From the NCBI GenBank assembly GCA_029268085.1, contig JAJUHD010000005.1, positions 1 to 29,642 on the forward strand: a stretch of 29,642 nt of DNA, written 5' to 3'. Shown here piece by piece: positions 7,437-14,985 of the stretch. The DNA comes from Bacillota bacterium (GTDB taxonomy: Bacteria; Bacillota; Clostridia; Oscillospirales; Oscillospiraceae). The notes below the pieces were generated by a model. That model saw nothing but the letters and a program-made list of their open reading frames with translations, was not told where the DNA came from and did no database searches. The stretch's first letter is position 1, and every line of letters starts with the position of its first letter. Both the position numbers and the translations under genes were made by a program.

Positions 7437-8440
7437 TGATCCTTTTTCAACTCCCTATCCTGCCAATCTGCAATCATTCTCTCATACATTTGCCGAAGTC
7501 CGTATTTCGGCAGCCAACCGAGTTTTTTTATTTTATCAATGTTTAACACGAACCCAACATCGTGCAGATAACCGCGTTCCTTAATGTCCTCCGGCTCGCT
7601 GAATACAACCTTTATCTTACCGTGGCAAATTTCACCCGCAACCAGCTCAGCCATTTGCCGTATCGTCATGCTCGCATCCGGATTGGCGATATTGTACGCC
7701 TGCCCGTTTTCTCCTTTTAAAAGCAATGTGAACAAACCTCTGACCGCATCGGCGATGTAACAGTAGTTGCCGACAGACTTGCCTTCGGTATGCAGAACAA
7801 TATCGGTCCCGTCAACCGCGCCCCTGGCAAACTGAGCAAACACGCGCGTATCCGACCGGGAAACGCCGCCGCCGAACGTTCTGGCCAGCCGTGCCGTTTT
7901 AACCGGAACGCCGAACTGCGTGTAATATGCCGTACATAAAAGCTCGCAGCATCGCTTGCTTTCGGGGTAACTGCTGCGAGGATTTGTCAAATCTATATAA
8001 CCAAGGTCGTCCTCACAAACCTCGCTCTTTTCCGCCCGGCCGTACACTTCCATACTGGATAAAAAGACAACGCTTTTGCTGCGGGCACTGAGCGCCAGGT
8101 TGAGGACATTTCTCGTCCCGTCAATCGCCGTCGTCATAACATCCACTGGAATTTTTACCATTTCAGCGGACTTTGTGATGGATGCGCAATGAAAAATATA
8201 GTCCGGCGGCGTTATAATATCGATGTTGTGCCGTATATCACCGTGAGTCTGCCGCGTATGCGCGATTGTGTTGACGTTCAATCCCAGCCGTTCATTCGCC
8301 GCTTGCAAAACGCGCACCAAGGCGCCGCCGATTAAGCCGCTGGCCCCGGTAACAAGAACTGTCGCGTTTTTGAGATCCTTCCAGGGGATGTTGCTGTCTG
8401 CAAGAACATCCTCTATTTCCGCATGGATAACATCCGTCAT
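7433..8440 (-). CDS. NAD(P)-dependent SDR epimerase/reductase, first gene of the second operon
   Basis: An extended short-chain dehydrogenase of about 335 residues: Rossmann motif TGASGLIGG near residue 31, SSMEVYG around the catalytic Ser/Thr, and SSYPESK giving the YxxxK catalytic pair. The family interconverts nucleotide sugars or reduces keto-sugars. Its immediate neighbours, a TagF-like transferase and an IspD/TarI-like cytidylyltransferase, suggest a role in making a CDP-linked polyol or deoxysugar, similar to the cytidylyltransferase plus SDR pairs known for CDP-arabinitol or CDP-mannitol. That function is inferred. A GTG at 8449 is also in frame, but the ATG at 8440 has the better GGTGG spacing. 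A promoter candidate lies 60 bases upstream, after the terminator of the preceding operon. Confidence 0.85.
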   Translation of the reverse strand: MTDVIHAEIEDVLADSNIPWKDLKNATVLVTGASGLIGGALVRVLQAANERLGLNVNTIAHTRQTHGDIRHNIDIITPPDYIFHCASITKSAEMVKIPVDVMTTAIDGTRNVLNLALSARSKSVVFLSSMEVYGRAEKSEVCEDDLGYIDLTNPRSSYPESKRCCELLCTAYYTQFGVPVKTARLARTFGGGVSRSDTRVFAQFARGAVDGTDIVLHTEGKSVGNYCYIADAVRGLFTLLLKGENGQAYNIANPDASMTIRQMAELVAGEICHGKIKVVFSEPEDIKERGYLHDVGFVLNIDKIKKLGWLPKYGLRQMYERMIADWQDRELKKDQ

Positions 8441-8500
8441 AACGCCCACCCCATAAACACAGCCCGTTTGTCGAATTATGTCAGAATAGTATACATGACG

Positions 8501-8529
8501 AGTATATACGAGAAAAATACCAAAAACAA
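8501..8529 (-). promoter_or_regulatory. Candidate promoter of the second operon
   Basis: On the minus strand TTGTTT (8529-8524) and TATACT (8506-8501) are separated by 17 bases, a fair match to a housekeeping sigma-factor promoter. A second TATACT preceded by TG lies at 8493-8488 but has no good partner. Transcription would start near 8494, leaving a leader of about 55 bases before the SDR start at 8440. The position downstream of a terminator candidate and upstream of nine tightly packed genes supports it. The whole gap 8441-8743 holds only this signal and the hairpin; I see no gene in it. Confidence 0.4.
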
Positions 8530-8649
8530 GAGAAGATGTCAGCGAGATAGTAATATATTTAACAGTGCCGGAAGCGGAACATACGGCAAAGTCAGAGTAT
8601 TGCCTGGCGGGTAAAGGGCAGAAAACCTTGCGGGTCCGAAGGAAAAGAA

Positions 8650-8686
8650 AACGCCTGGTGCGGCGTTAAAGCGCGCATCAGGCGTT
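8650..8686 (-). terminator. Rho-independent terminator candidate after the first operon
   Basis: Arms AACGCCTGATGC and GCACCAGGCGTT (minus-strand sense, 8686-8675 and 8661-8650) can form a 12-position stem with one A-C mismatch. On the minus strand the next bases are TTCTTTTCC, directly after the TT that closes the stem, a U-rich tail. On the plus strand the tail is GTGTGTAAAA, so the hairpin is oriented for minus-strand transcripts. It lies 58 bases past the stop of the AlgJ/AlgX-like gene. Confidence 0.65.
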
Positions 8687-8743
8687 GTGTGTAAAATCTG
8701 ATCATGTTTTACAAAATGTGCACGTCTGCGCCAGCTCGAGATA

Positions 8744-10318
8744 TCAGCCTTGCGGCCTTATAGAATAACTGACAGGTGCATATTGATAGGTGCCGTCCGA
8801 TGAAATCTGAATGAATTGGATATCGGAAACAGACTGATTTCCTAGATACTCTGTGGGAAAGGTAATATCAAAGCCGGTATACAAAAGACTATCTACACCA
8901 AAATATGAGGATACACTATTACGCTCAATGCCGTAACGGCATTGCAGAACCATATCGCCAATCTGCAAATATAAGGCGGACAGCGGCTGCATTGTTGAAA
9001 AATCAGCAGCCCACCCAACAAGCGTAATAGAATCGCTACCGGCATAAAGGGAAGGATCAATGAATCCCTGTTCATTCACAAGCTGATTGTTGCAGTAATC
9101 CAACCACATGCCATGATTTCCATAATATTGCACTTTCTCACTATTTGGGATATCAGAGAGATTTACTGAAACCGCTGGAATATCAGCCGGCACAGTTAAC
9201 AAATTTTTGATATATCGTTCAGAACAACTAAAAACGACGATATCAGGATTAGCGATTTCATCTACAGTTGTTGAGACATTCCGTATGGCATAGTTGAAAA
9301 CTTCAGAAAAATGCTCTGCAAGATAGCAAGGTATTTTCCTAAATACATCAATTTGGCTGTCACCATATATTTGAAGTATCTTACCATCATTAATGTTATC
9401 ATTTTTTAAAACTGAACAGCCAAGTGAAGGGTTTCGAGCTATTTGCATTGCAGTAACAGATGCGAACTGTTCCCCATCAGTAACAGTTTCAAATGTTTGG
9501 TTCCATTGGGCAAACGGCGCTTTTTCTGGCGGGAGAAGATTAATATTCCCCAGCATTGCAGAGAACTCTCCCTTATACTCTCCATCCTCGAAAGTTACAT
9601 CAATCGGTTCCCCGGAGAGGATGCCGTGCTCTTTCATAGTTTTAAAAAGGCCTTTATAAACACAATAGGAGCCTCTATCGTTCCAATGTGTATCCGTCTT
9701 GTGAAACAACTGCCCCTCACTCTTCGCTTTAAGCAAATCGTTTTTACTGTTATAGACAATGACATCCGTATGCTCTCTTAAATAGTCGGCAACCATGTCA
9801 ACCGGGGTGTTTTCAACAGTCTCATCAGCCATAGGTAAATATTCAGAATACACACTGGCTTTGCTTGGTGTCAGCATCAGAATATACTCTTTGCCAACAC
9901 TATGATAATAATCACTGATGGCTTGTTGATACTTTGCGATTAACGCCAAATCGCTTTCATCCAGCGGATAAGTGCCTAGAGCGATTTCAATATTATGGTC
10001 TGCCGTATAAAAGTACCAGCCACCCTTACCAGGTAAAACAAGAGGAGAAGTAGAAAGGCCAAAAAGCTTGTTTTTCACAACGGTATATGTTTTCACAAAC
10101 GCTTCTCTAAAGCCAATATTATCGCCAATCCAGTTTTCAACTGCCGAACGGCTTACATCAACTTTTCCTTCTGAGTATGATACTGGAAAAGGTGCCAATT
10201 GCCTTTTCTCAGTTTCAGACACTTTGCCCCCCAAAAAGTCAGTCGATGAAAAAGGAATAATTATAATTACGCCGAACAGAACGATAGCAATGATATCTTT
10301 TGTAGCAAATTTTCTCAT
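8744..10318 (-). CDS. AlgJ/AlgX-like SGNH-type O-acetylation protein (DHHW family)
   Basis: A 524-residue membrane-anchored extracytoplasmic protein. Residues 8-24 form one N-terminal membrane segment; the rest looks exported. It carries the DTHW motif (209-212), which matches the conserved Asp-His pair of AlgJ/AlgX/DltD-like SGNH acyltransferases, and a GDSQ block (about 318-321) carrying the nucleophile serine. Such proteins take an acetyl group delivered by an MBOAT channel protein and place it on a polysaccharide. Its gene begins eight bases after the MBOAT stop, the usual pairing. The C-terminal region, after residue 400, is strand-rich and could bind glycan; I cannot name it. A GAGAGG site precedes the ATG. 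It is the last gene of the first operon. Confidence 0.85.
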   Translation of the reverse strand: MRKFATKDIIAIVLFGVIIIIPFSSTDFLGGKVSETEKRQLAPFPVSYSEGKVDVSRSAVENWIGDNIGFREAFVKTYTVVKNKLFGLSTSPLVLPGKGGWYFYTADHNIEIALGTYPLDESDLALIAKYQQAISDYYHSVGKEYILMLTPSKASVYSEYLPMADETVENTPVDMVADYLREHTDVIVYNSKNDLLKAKSEGQLFHKTDTHWNDRGSYCVYKGLFKTMKEHGILSGEPIDVTFEDGEYKGEFSAMLGNINLLPPEKAPFAQWNQTFETVTDGEQFASVTAMQIARNPSLGCSVLKNDNINDGKILQIYGDSQIDVFRKIPCYLAEHFSEVFNYAIRNVSTTVDEIANPDIVVFSCSERYIKNLLTVPADIPAVSVNLSDIPNSEKVQYYGNHGMWLDYCNNQLVNEQGFIDPSLYAGSDSITLVGWAADFSTMQPLSALYLQIGDMVLQCRYGIERNSVSSYFGVDSLLYTGFDITFPTEYLGNQSVSDIQFIQISSDGTYQYAPVSYSIRPQG

Positions 10319-10326
10319 ATTGCCTC

Positions 10327-11781
10327 TCAGAAATTGAAATAAATAAACGGATTATACGTTGACGCGACTGTAAAACTAACGCTGACAATTGCAAGCGCCG
10401 CCATAAAAACGATCTTGCATATAAACGTTGCGGTCGGTGCGTTTGCCTGCAGTTTTTCACAGCTGTGAGAAAAAATCTTTTTCCAGTCGAAGCAGCATAT
10501 AATTGCGATGACCATAATAACGGCATATTGGCTGATCATGCTGCCGGTCATGTCGCTCCATAGTCCTTTCGGTGCCGCGCCGAACATGCTTTTGAGAAAA
10601 ACGCCCGCAGAAGCGATATCATCCGAGCGGAAAAGAACCCAGCCGCAAATAATGCATAATATTGTAAATATGCGATAAGCCGCTGCCGCCAATGGACGAG
10701 TTTTTATCTTTTTCTCAACTCCTGTCAGCTTCTCAAATGTCAGCAGGATAAAGTAGAACAATCCCCAGAAAATGAACGTCCAGTTAGCGCCATGCCAAAT
10801 GCCGGTCAAGCCCCAAACTACAAAGAGGTTGAACACCAGTCTTTTTTTTGATTTGACCCGGCTGCCGCCTAACGGGAAGTAAACGTAATCACGGAACCAG
10901 GTGCCAAGCGAAATATGCCACCTGCGCCAAAATTCGGATACAGTGTTGGACATGTATGGGTGGTCGAAGTTTTCAAGGAAATGGAATCCAAACATTAACC
11001 CTAATCCAATGGCCATGTCTGAATAACCGGAAAAGTCAAAATAGATTTGGAGAGCATATGCTATTGCTCCCAACCAACTATACCCGACCGTCAATGTCTG
11101 ATTTGCCAGGGCTGTATACGCGCTGTCCGCCGCTACAGCGACGGTATTTGCGATGACGGCCTTTTTCGCAAGACCGATTATAAACCGCCCGATACCTCTT
11201 GAAAAATCGGAAAGCGTTTCCTTCCTTGACCTGATTTCGTCTGCGACGGTCTGGTAACGCACAATTGGTCCTGCTACAAGCTGCGGGAAGAGCGATATGT
11301 ACAACGCCACATTCAGGGGATTTTTTTGTGCCTCTCCCTTGTCGTAGTAGACGTCAAAAACATAGGACATAGCCTGAAAAGTAAAAAAGGATATGCCAAT
11401 CGGGAGCGGGATACTCGTCTGCGGCAGAACCACTCCGTCACCACCGAAATAAGAAAATAATAGGTTTAAATTGTGCGTCGTGAAGTTTAAATATTTAAAC
11501 ACAAAAAAGAGCGATAGGTTAAATATAACTGAAAGCGTAAGGGTCAGCTTCGCCAGTTTTTCAGACTCTCGTCTCTTAAACTTGTCTACGCCTAATGCCG
11601 CAAGGTAATTTATAAATATGGAACCCATCATGACAAACACAAATTTGGGTTCTCCCCAAGCATAAAAAAACAGCGAGACAATTAATAGGAAATAATTCTT
11701 AAAGCGTCTGTCAAGCAAATAATAGCCAAGCAAAGTAACAGGGAGAAAAATGAAAAGGAATACAGCGGATGAAAAGACCAT
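10327..11781 (-). CDS. MBOAT O-acyltransferase, AlgI/DltB type
   Basis: A polytopic membrane protein of 484 residues with about ten hydrophobic segments and the family signatures: MVFSS start and FFYAWGEP near the N-terminus, DFSGYSDMAIG, FWRRWHISLG with a conserved His near residue 289, and IWHGANW carrying the catalytic His near residue 330. These proteins pass acetyl groups across the membrane for O-acetylation of alginate, teichoic acid or capsule. I start at the ATG at 11781 because a perfect AGGAGG (11788-11793) is six bases upstream and because AlgI proteins begin with this MVFSS sequence; the frame is open ten codons further. It is followed at once by the AlgJ/AlgX-like partner. The 77-base gap upstream holds only the ribosome site and an AT-rich stretch. 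Confidence 0.93.
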   Translation of the reverse strand: MVFSSAVFLFIFLPVTLLGYYLLDRRFKNYFLLIVSLFFYAWGEPKFVFVMMGSIFINYLAALGVDKFKRRESEKLAKLTLTLSVIFNLSLFFVFKYLNFTTHNLNLLFSYFGGDGVVLPQTSIPLPIGISFFTFQAMSYVFDVYYDKGEAQKNPLNVALYISLFPQLVAGPIVRYQTVADEIRSRKETLSDFSRGIGRFIIGLAKKAVIANTVAVAADSAYTALANQTLTVGYSWLGAIAYALQIYFDFSGYSDMAIGLGLMFGFHFLENFDHPYMSNTVSEFWRRWHISLGTWFRDYVYFPLGGSRVKSKKRLVFNLFVVWGLTGIWHGANWTFIFWGLFYFILLTFEKLTGVEKKIKTRPLAAAAYRIFTILCIICGWVLFRSDDIASAGVFLKSMFGAAPKGLWSDMTGSMISQYAVIMVIAIICCFDWKKIFSHSCEKLQANAPTATFICKIVFMAALAIVSVSFTVASTYNPFIYFNF

Positions 11782-11787
11782 ATCGGT

Positions 11788-11793
11788 CCTCCT
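11788..11793 (-). promoter_or_regulatory. Perfect Shine-Dalgarno fixing the MBOAT start
   Basis: AGGAGG six bases before the ATG at 11781. It decides against the longer open frame beginning at 11811, for which no ribosome site is seen. Confidence 0.8.
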
Positions 11794-11858
11794 ATAACAG
11801 GTAATACTCAAAAAAGAATCATCATTTTATTACAAGCAATATTACAAGAATTTATCCG

Positions 11859-12392
11859 TCACAAAAAACGCTCCGCATCCGACAGTGAGTTTATGATTTT
11901 AACATCATCAGCGGCAGTATACTCATACTTACCCGGAAGCAACAGCAATTTTCCAACTCCTGCTTTGCGGCCTGCTATCATGTCGCTGTCCCTGTCACCA
12001 ATGATAATTGAATGTTTCAAATCAAGGTCAAAATCATCTCTTGCCTTTAAAATCATGCCGGGGTTTGGCTTACGATCATACGAATCTCTTTTGTACCGGC
12101 CGATTCCTTCTGTTGGGTGGTAAGGACAATAGTATATCCGGCCTATAAGAATGCCTTGCTCTTCAAATTTATTACACATCCAATCACTTAGCCTGAGGAA
12201 GTCTTCCTCAGTATAATAACCTCGCGCAATTCCGGATTGGTTTGTGACGATAATGATCAGATAACCTTTTTGTCTTGCGGCGCGACAGAAATGAAATATG
12301 CCTTCGATAAAGGTGAAATCCTCAGGCTTGTATAAGTAACCGCTGTCTTCGTTAATAACACCATCTCGGTCAAGAATAACTGCTCTGTTCAA
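11859..12392 (-). CDS. gmhB: D-glycero-D-manno-heptose 1,7-bisphosphate 7-phosphatase
   Basis: A 177-residue HAD phosphatase with the GmhB hallmarks: DRDGVIN near residue 8, TNQSGIARG near residue 50, RKPNPGM near residue 107 and GDRDSDM near residue 131. It removes the 7-phosphate of heptose bisphosphate, the step between HldE kinase and nucleotidyltransferase activities. One oddity is visible: in E. coli GmhB a CxH and a CxC pair bind zinc, but here CPYHP is kept while the CxC position reads DSYD, so the structural zinc site looks lost. The start is a TTG whose TTGA overlaps the stop of gmhA by four bases, with a GGGGTG site inside the gmhA end. Confidence 0.93.
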   Translation of the reverse strand: MNRAVILDRDGVINEDSGYLYKPEDFTFIEGIFHFCRAARQKGYLIIIVTNQSGIARGYYTEEDFLRLSDWMCNKFEEQGILIGRIYYCPYHPTEGIGRYKRDSYDRKPNPGMILKARDDFDLDLKHSIIIGDRDSDMIAGRKAGVGKLLLLPGKYEYTAADDVKIINSLSDAERFL

Positions 12393-13003
12393 TTTGCACC
12401 CCAGAAATGTTCTTCAAGCATAATACAGAGTGTATGATAAATTGGCACGTGCAGCTCTTGTATTTTGTAGGTTTCCGTCTCGGGGACGACGATACAGGCG
12501 TCACACTGGTTTTTCATTTTTCTGCCGTCATGGCCTGTCAGCCCTAGTGTAACTGCACCGCGGCCACGGGCGGCGTCAAGCGCATACAGCACGTTTTTTG
12601 AGTTACCCGAGGTGCTGATACCCAGCACGCAATCCCCCTTGCGCGCATACGCATACACCTGCTGGGCAAACACATAATCGGCATTTACATCGTTGGCGTA
12701 TGCGCTGGTAAGCGCAACATTCTCAACAAGCGCAAATGCGGGTAGCGCGCCCTGTAAATGAGTCAGCAACTCAGGCTCCACACGCTCTGCAAAACTTTGG
12801 TCAATTTTACGCGGCAAGACAAACGATTTTACCAGCTCGCCAACGATATGTAAAGCGTCCGAGGCGCTGCCCCCATTTCCGCATATGTAAAGGCGTCCAC
12901 CGGTTGAAAAGGACTGTGCCAGCAGTTTAAATGCCGTATAAATACTCTCTTTGCAGAACTCAAGGCTCGGGTAGCGCAAAATCAGGTTTTCCAGGTGTTT
13001 CAC
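12389..13003 (-). CDS. gmhA: Sedoheptulose-7-phosphate isomerase
   Basis: A 204-residue SIS protein that converts sedoheptulose 7-phosphate to D-glycero-D-manno-heptose 7-phosphate, the first step to nucleotide-heptose. It shows GNGGSASDA near residue 43 (phosphate loop), STSGNS near residue 131, and the C-terminal QELHVPIYHTLC, which holds the Gln and His residues used in catalysis by E. coli GmhA. The start is GTG at 13003, with an AGGGGA site upstream. It lies 11 bases after rgpF-like and overlaps gmhB by four, so the heptose genes are split around the transferases: hldE comes four genes earlier in the same operon. Confidence 0.95.
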   Translation of the reverse strand: MKHLENLILRYPSLEFCKESIYTAFKLLAQSFSTGGRLYICGNGGSASDALHIVGELVKSFVLPRKIDQSFAERVEPELLTHLQGALPAFALVENVALTSAYANDVNADYVFAQQVYAYARKGDCVLGISTSGNSKNVLYALDAARGRGAVTLGLTGHDGRKMKNQCDACIVVPETETYKIQELHVPIYHTLCIMLEEHFWGAN

Positions 13004-13014
13004 AACGAATTCCC

Positions 13015-14985
13015 CTATTTTGTTTTAATACCAAGTATTTTCTGCGTAATTCTTCTTATTGGTAGAATAGCAGCCCAAAGGCGCGGATACTTGCACCGCA
13101 AGGCAAAAGCCAGGTGTACCAAGCTTCTCTTAACACCGTAGTTGATGTTTTGGTCATAGTGTTGAATTACTTCCGCCGGAGTTATTTCATCTACTGGTTT
13201 GTTAAATGTCTCCTCAATCTTCTTATAGCCAACGGCGTCCATCGCAAGTGCGTCCACCCAAGCCCGCATTTCCGTTGAACCCGTTTTGTTGAATTCAAGA
13301 TTGGTCAGCTCAATCTCCGTATATTTATCGTTATATAAGTAAACAGAATAATAGCCGGCGTCTTGAGCGAAATATGCATAAGATCGTTCTATAGCATGCA
13401 GAACTGTCTGGTCTGTTCTATTCGGTTCACGTGGAAAGTCTTTATATGACCAACCATTTCCGTTAAGCCCAGTAAACAGTTTTTTCAAAGCCTGCGGTCT
13501 AAACCAAAAGCATGTGCCTAGTGGTGCGACACAAAGGGTATGTTCGTTTATTTTAACATTTACCTTAAAATCGTCCAACAACTTTTTGGTATTTCCGAAA
13601 TTGCCTGTCCACCCTGTTCCGATATTATATGCATAACCACTGTGATTGGGGTAAGACGGGAAGGCTATACCTAAGCGTTCTTCCTTTTCAAACATGGCTA
13701 TAATATTTAAAACATACTCTTTTGTTGCAAACATATTTTCGTTTATTTTATAAGCCCAAGAACGCCCTACACTGCTTGGTATAACCTGTGACGTTTTTTT
13801 ATCATGAGCAAAACAAATTAAATCGTATTTGAAAACAAATTCTGCCGCTCCCACAAGCAGGCTTGAGACATCGCGCCCTCTGTTTTCTATAACAATAACG
13901 TTGCCCTGGAGTCCGGCTGCTTTTAGTTTCTCGTCAAATAATTCTTTTTTTTCCGTTGTGTTTGTGGTTATTAAAACATCAGTGCCGTGCGGAAAATTTT
14001 TAATGTACGATATAGCTTCGTCAAATAAATCTAGATAATAGGCATGATAAACAAGCCCAACCTTAAGCTTATTCTTATCTGCGTTATTTACAAGTACCTC
14101 GCTGGGAAGAACTCTGTTTAACTGCGCGCATCGTACGATATCTGAAAGGCTGCTTGTCCTGAGTATGGATTGCCAAACCAGATTCATGTCATAATCAGTC
14201 TCGTTCTCTATAAAACGAATGAGCCTGACGGTTGCCTCTCCGGCTGTATTATTAAGCACGTCTGTATAATGATGGAAAAAGCTGCGTTTCTTGAAAAGCG
14301 GCATTCGGTAATTCTTGAGCAAATGCACAGGATTATGTAGCAACGGATAATTGTAATCATCTTTGTCGTCACAATAAACGGCGCCTTTATAACCTCTTTC
14401 CTCAAAATAGCCGGGAAAAGCATACTCATAAAGGCATCCTGAAATAACGTAGCTGGCATCCTCCGGAATGTCGTTAAAAAAATCAATGAGGAGTTTAGTT
14501 CCGAGCAAAGGCTTCCTTATAGTTAAAAAGTATGATTGAATATGAAATTTACTATCATTAAAATGTAAATAATCATTACTTCCTAGCCAATTTGTCTTTA
14601 ACCCCCAGGTAAGTCCCCAAAAATCGATATCCTGTTGCTTTGCCCAGTCGAACACCTCTTTGAATGGGTATACAGGTCCAAAACAGGTGCTGTTCATCAA
14701 TACAAGTTCATCGAAGTCTGAAAGTTTCTCCCAGCCTATATGCTTAATCGCCGCTTTATATGCTCCAATGTCATTACCTTTGTTTTCGCGGATATATACC
14801 TCGTCCGCGACTTTTTCAAGTGCCCGCCTACCATCCGGTGTGAGTTTGCCGTTTATGACGCAATGTAAAAATGCAACATTTTCGCGTAAGTCATTAAGCT
14901 GATAAATGATGTAATCATCTATAATTCCATCTTGATCATAAATGAAATATATACATGCACGTTTTGAGTCATCATTCAGTATCAT
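13015..14985 (-). CDS. RgpF-family rhamnan synthesis protein
   Basis: A 656-residue soluble protein matching the RgpF family of rhamnose-polysaccharide synthesis. The first 300 residues have the family's ACIYFIYDQDG opening, ENKGNDIGAYK, LMNSTCFGP, and DFWGLTWG segments. A second related block (LKVGLVYHAYY near residue 308, ENRGRDVSSLL, CFAHDKKTS, FPSYPNHSG) follows. RgpF in streptococci acts late in rhamnan assembly as a transferase adding to the polyrhamnose chain, on the cytoplasmic face. With a full dTDP-L-rhamnose set in the same operon, the role fits. Its ATG overlaps the stop of the preceding gene by four bases. The two-block layout suggests an internal duplication or a two-domain transferase. 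The acceptor sugar is not known. Confidence 0.88.
   Translation of the reverse strand: MILNDDSKRACIYFIYDQDGIIDDYIIYQLNDLRENVAFLHCVINGKLTPDGRRALEKVADEVYIRENKGNDIGAYKAAIKHIGWEKLSDFDELVLMNSTCFGPVYPFKEVFDWAKQQDIDFWGLTWGLKTNWLGSNDYLHFNDSKFHIQSYFLTIRKPLLGTKLLIDFFNDIPEDASYVISGCLYEYAFPGYFEERGYKGAVYCDDKDDYNYPLLHNPVHLLKNYRMPLFKKRSFFHHYTDVLNNTAGEATVRLIRFIENETDYDMNLVWQSILRTSSLSDIVRCAQLNRVLPSEVLVNNADKNKLKVGLVYHAYYLDLFDEAISYIKNFPHGTDVLITTNTTEKKELFDEKLKAAGLQGNVIVIENRGRDVSSLLVGAAEFVFKYDLICFAHDKKTSQVIPSSVGRSWAYKINENMFATKEYVLNIIAMFEKEERLGIAFPSYPNHSGYAYNIGTGWTGNFGNTKKLLDDFKVNVKINEHTLCVAPLGTCFWFRPQALKKLFTGLNGNGWSYKDFPREPNRTDQTVLHAIERSYAYFAQDAGYYSVYLYNDKYTEIELTNLEFNKTGSTEMRAWVDALAMDAVGYKKIEETFNKPVDEITPAEVIQHYDQNINYGVKRSLVHLAFALRCKYPRLWAAILPIRRITQKILGIKTK

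Noticed and set aside
8423..8614. Small plus-strand frame of 63 codons over the inter-operon gap
   Set aside because: Begins inside the SDR gene on the other strand, no ribosome site, low-complexity composition.
11782..11858. Direct repeat CTTGTAATA (two copies) in the gap before the MBOAT gene
   Set aside because: Short, AT-rich, no clear promoter spacing or operator symmetry; could be chance.
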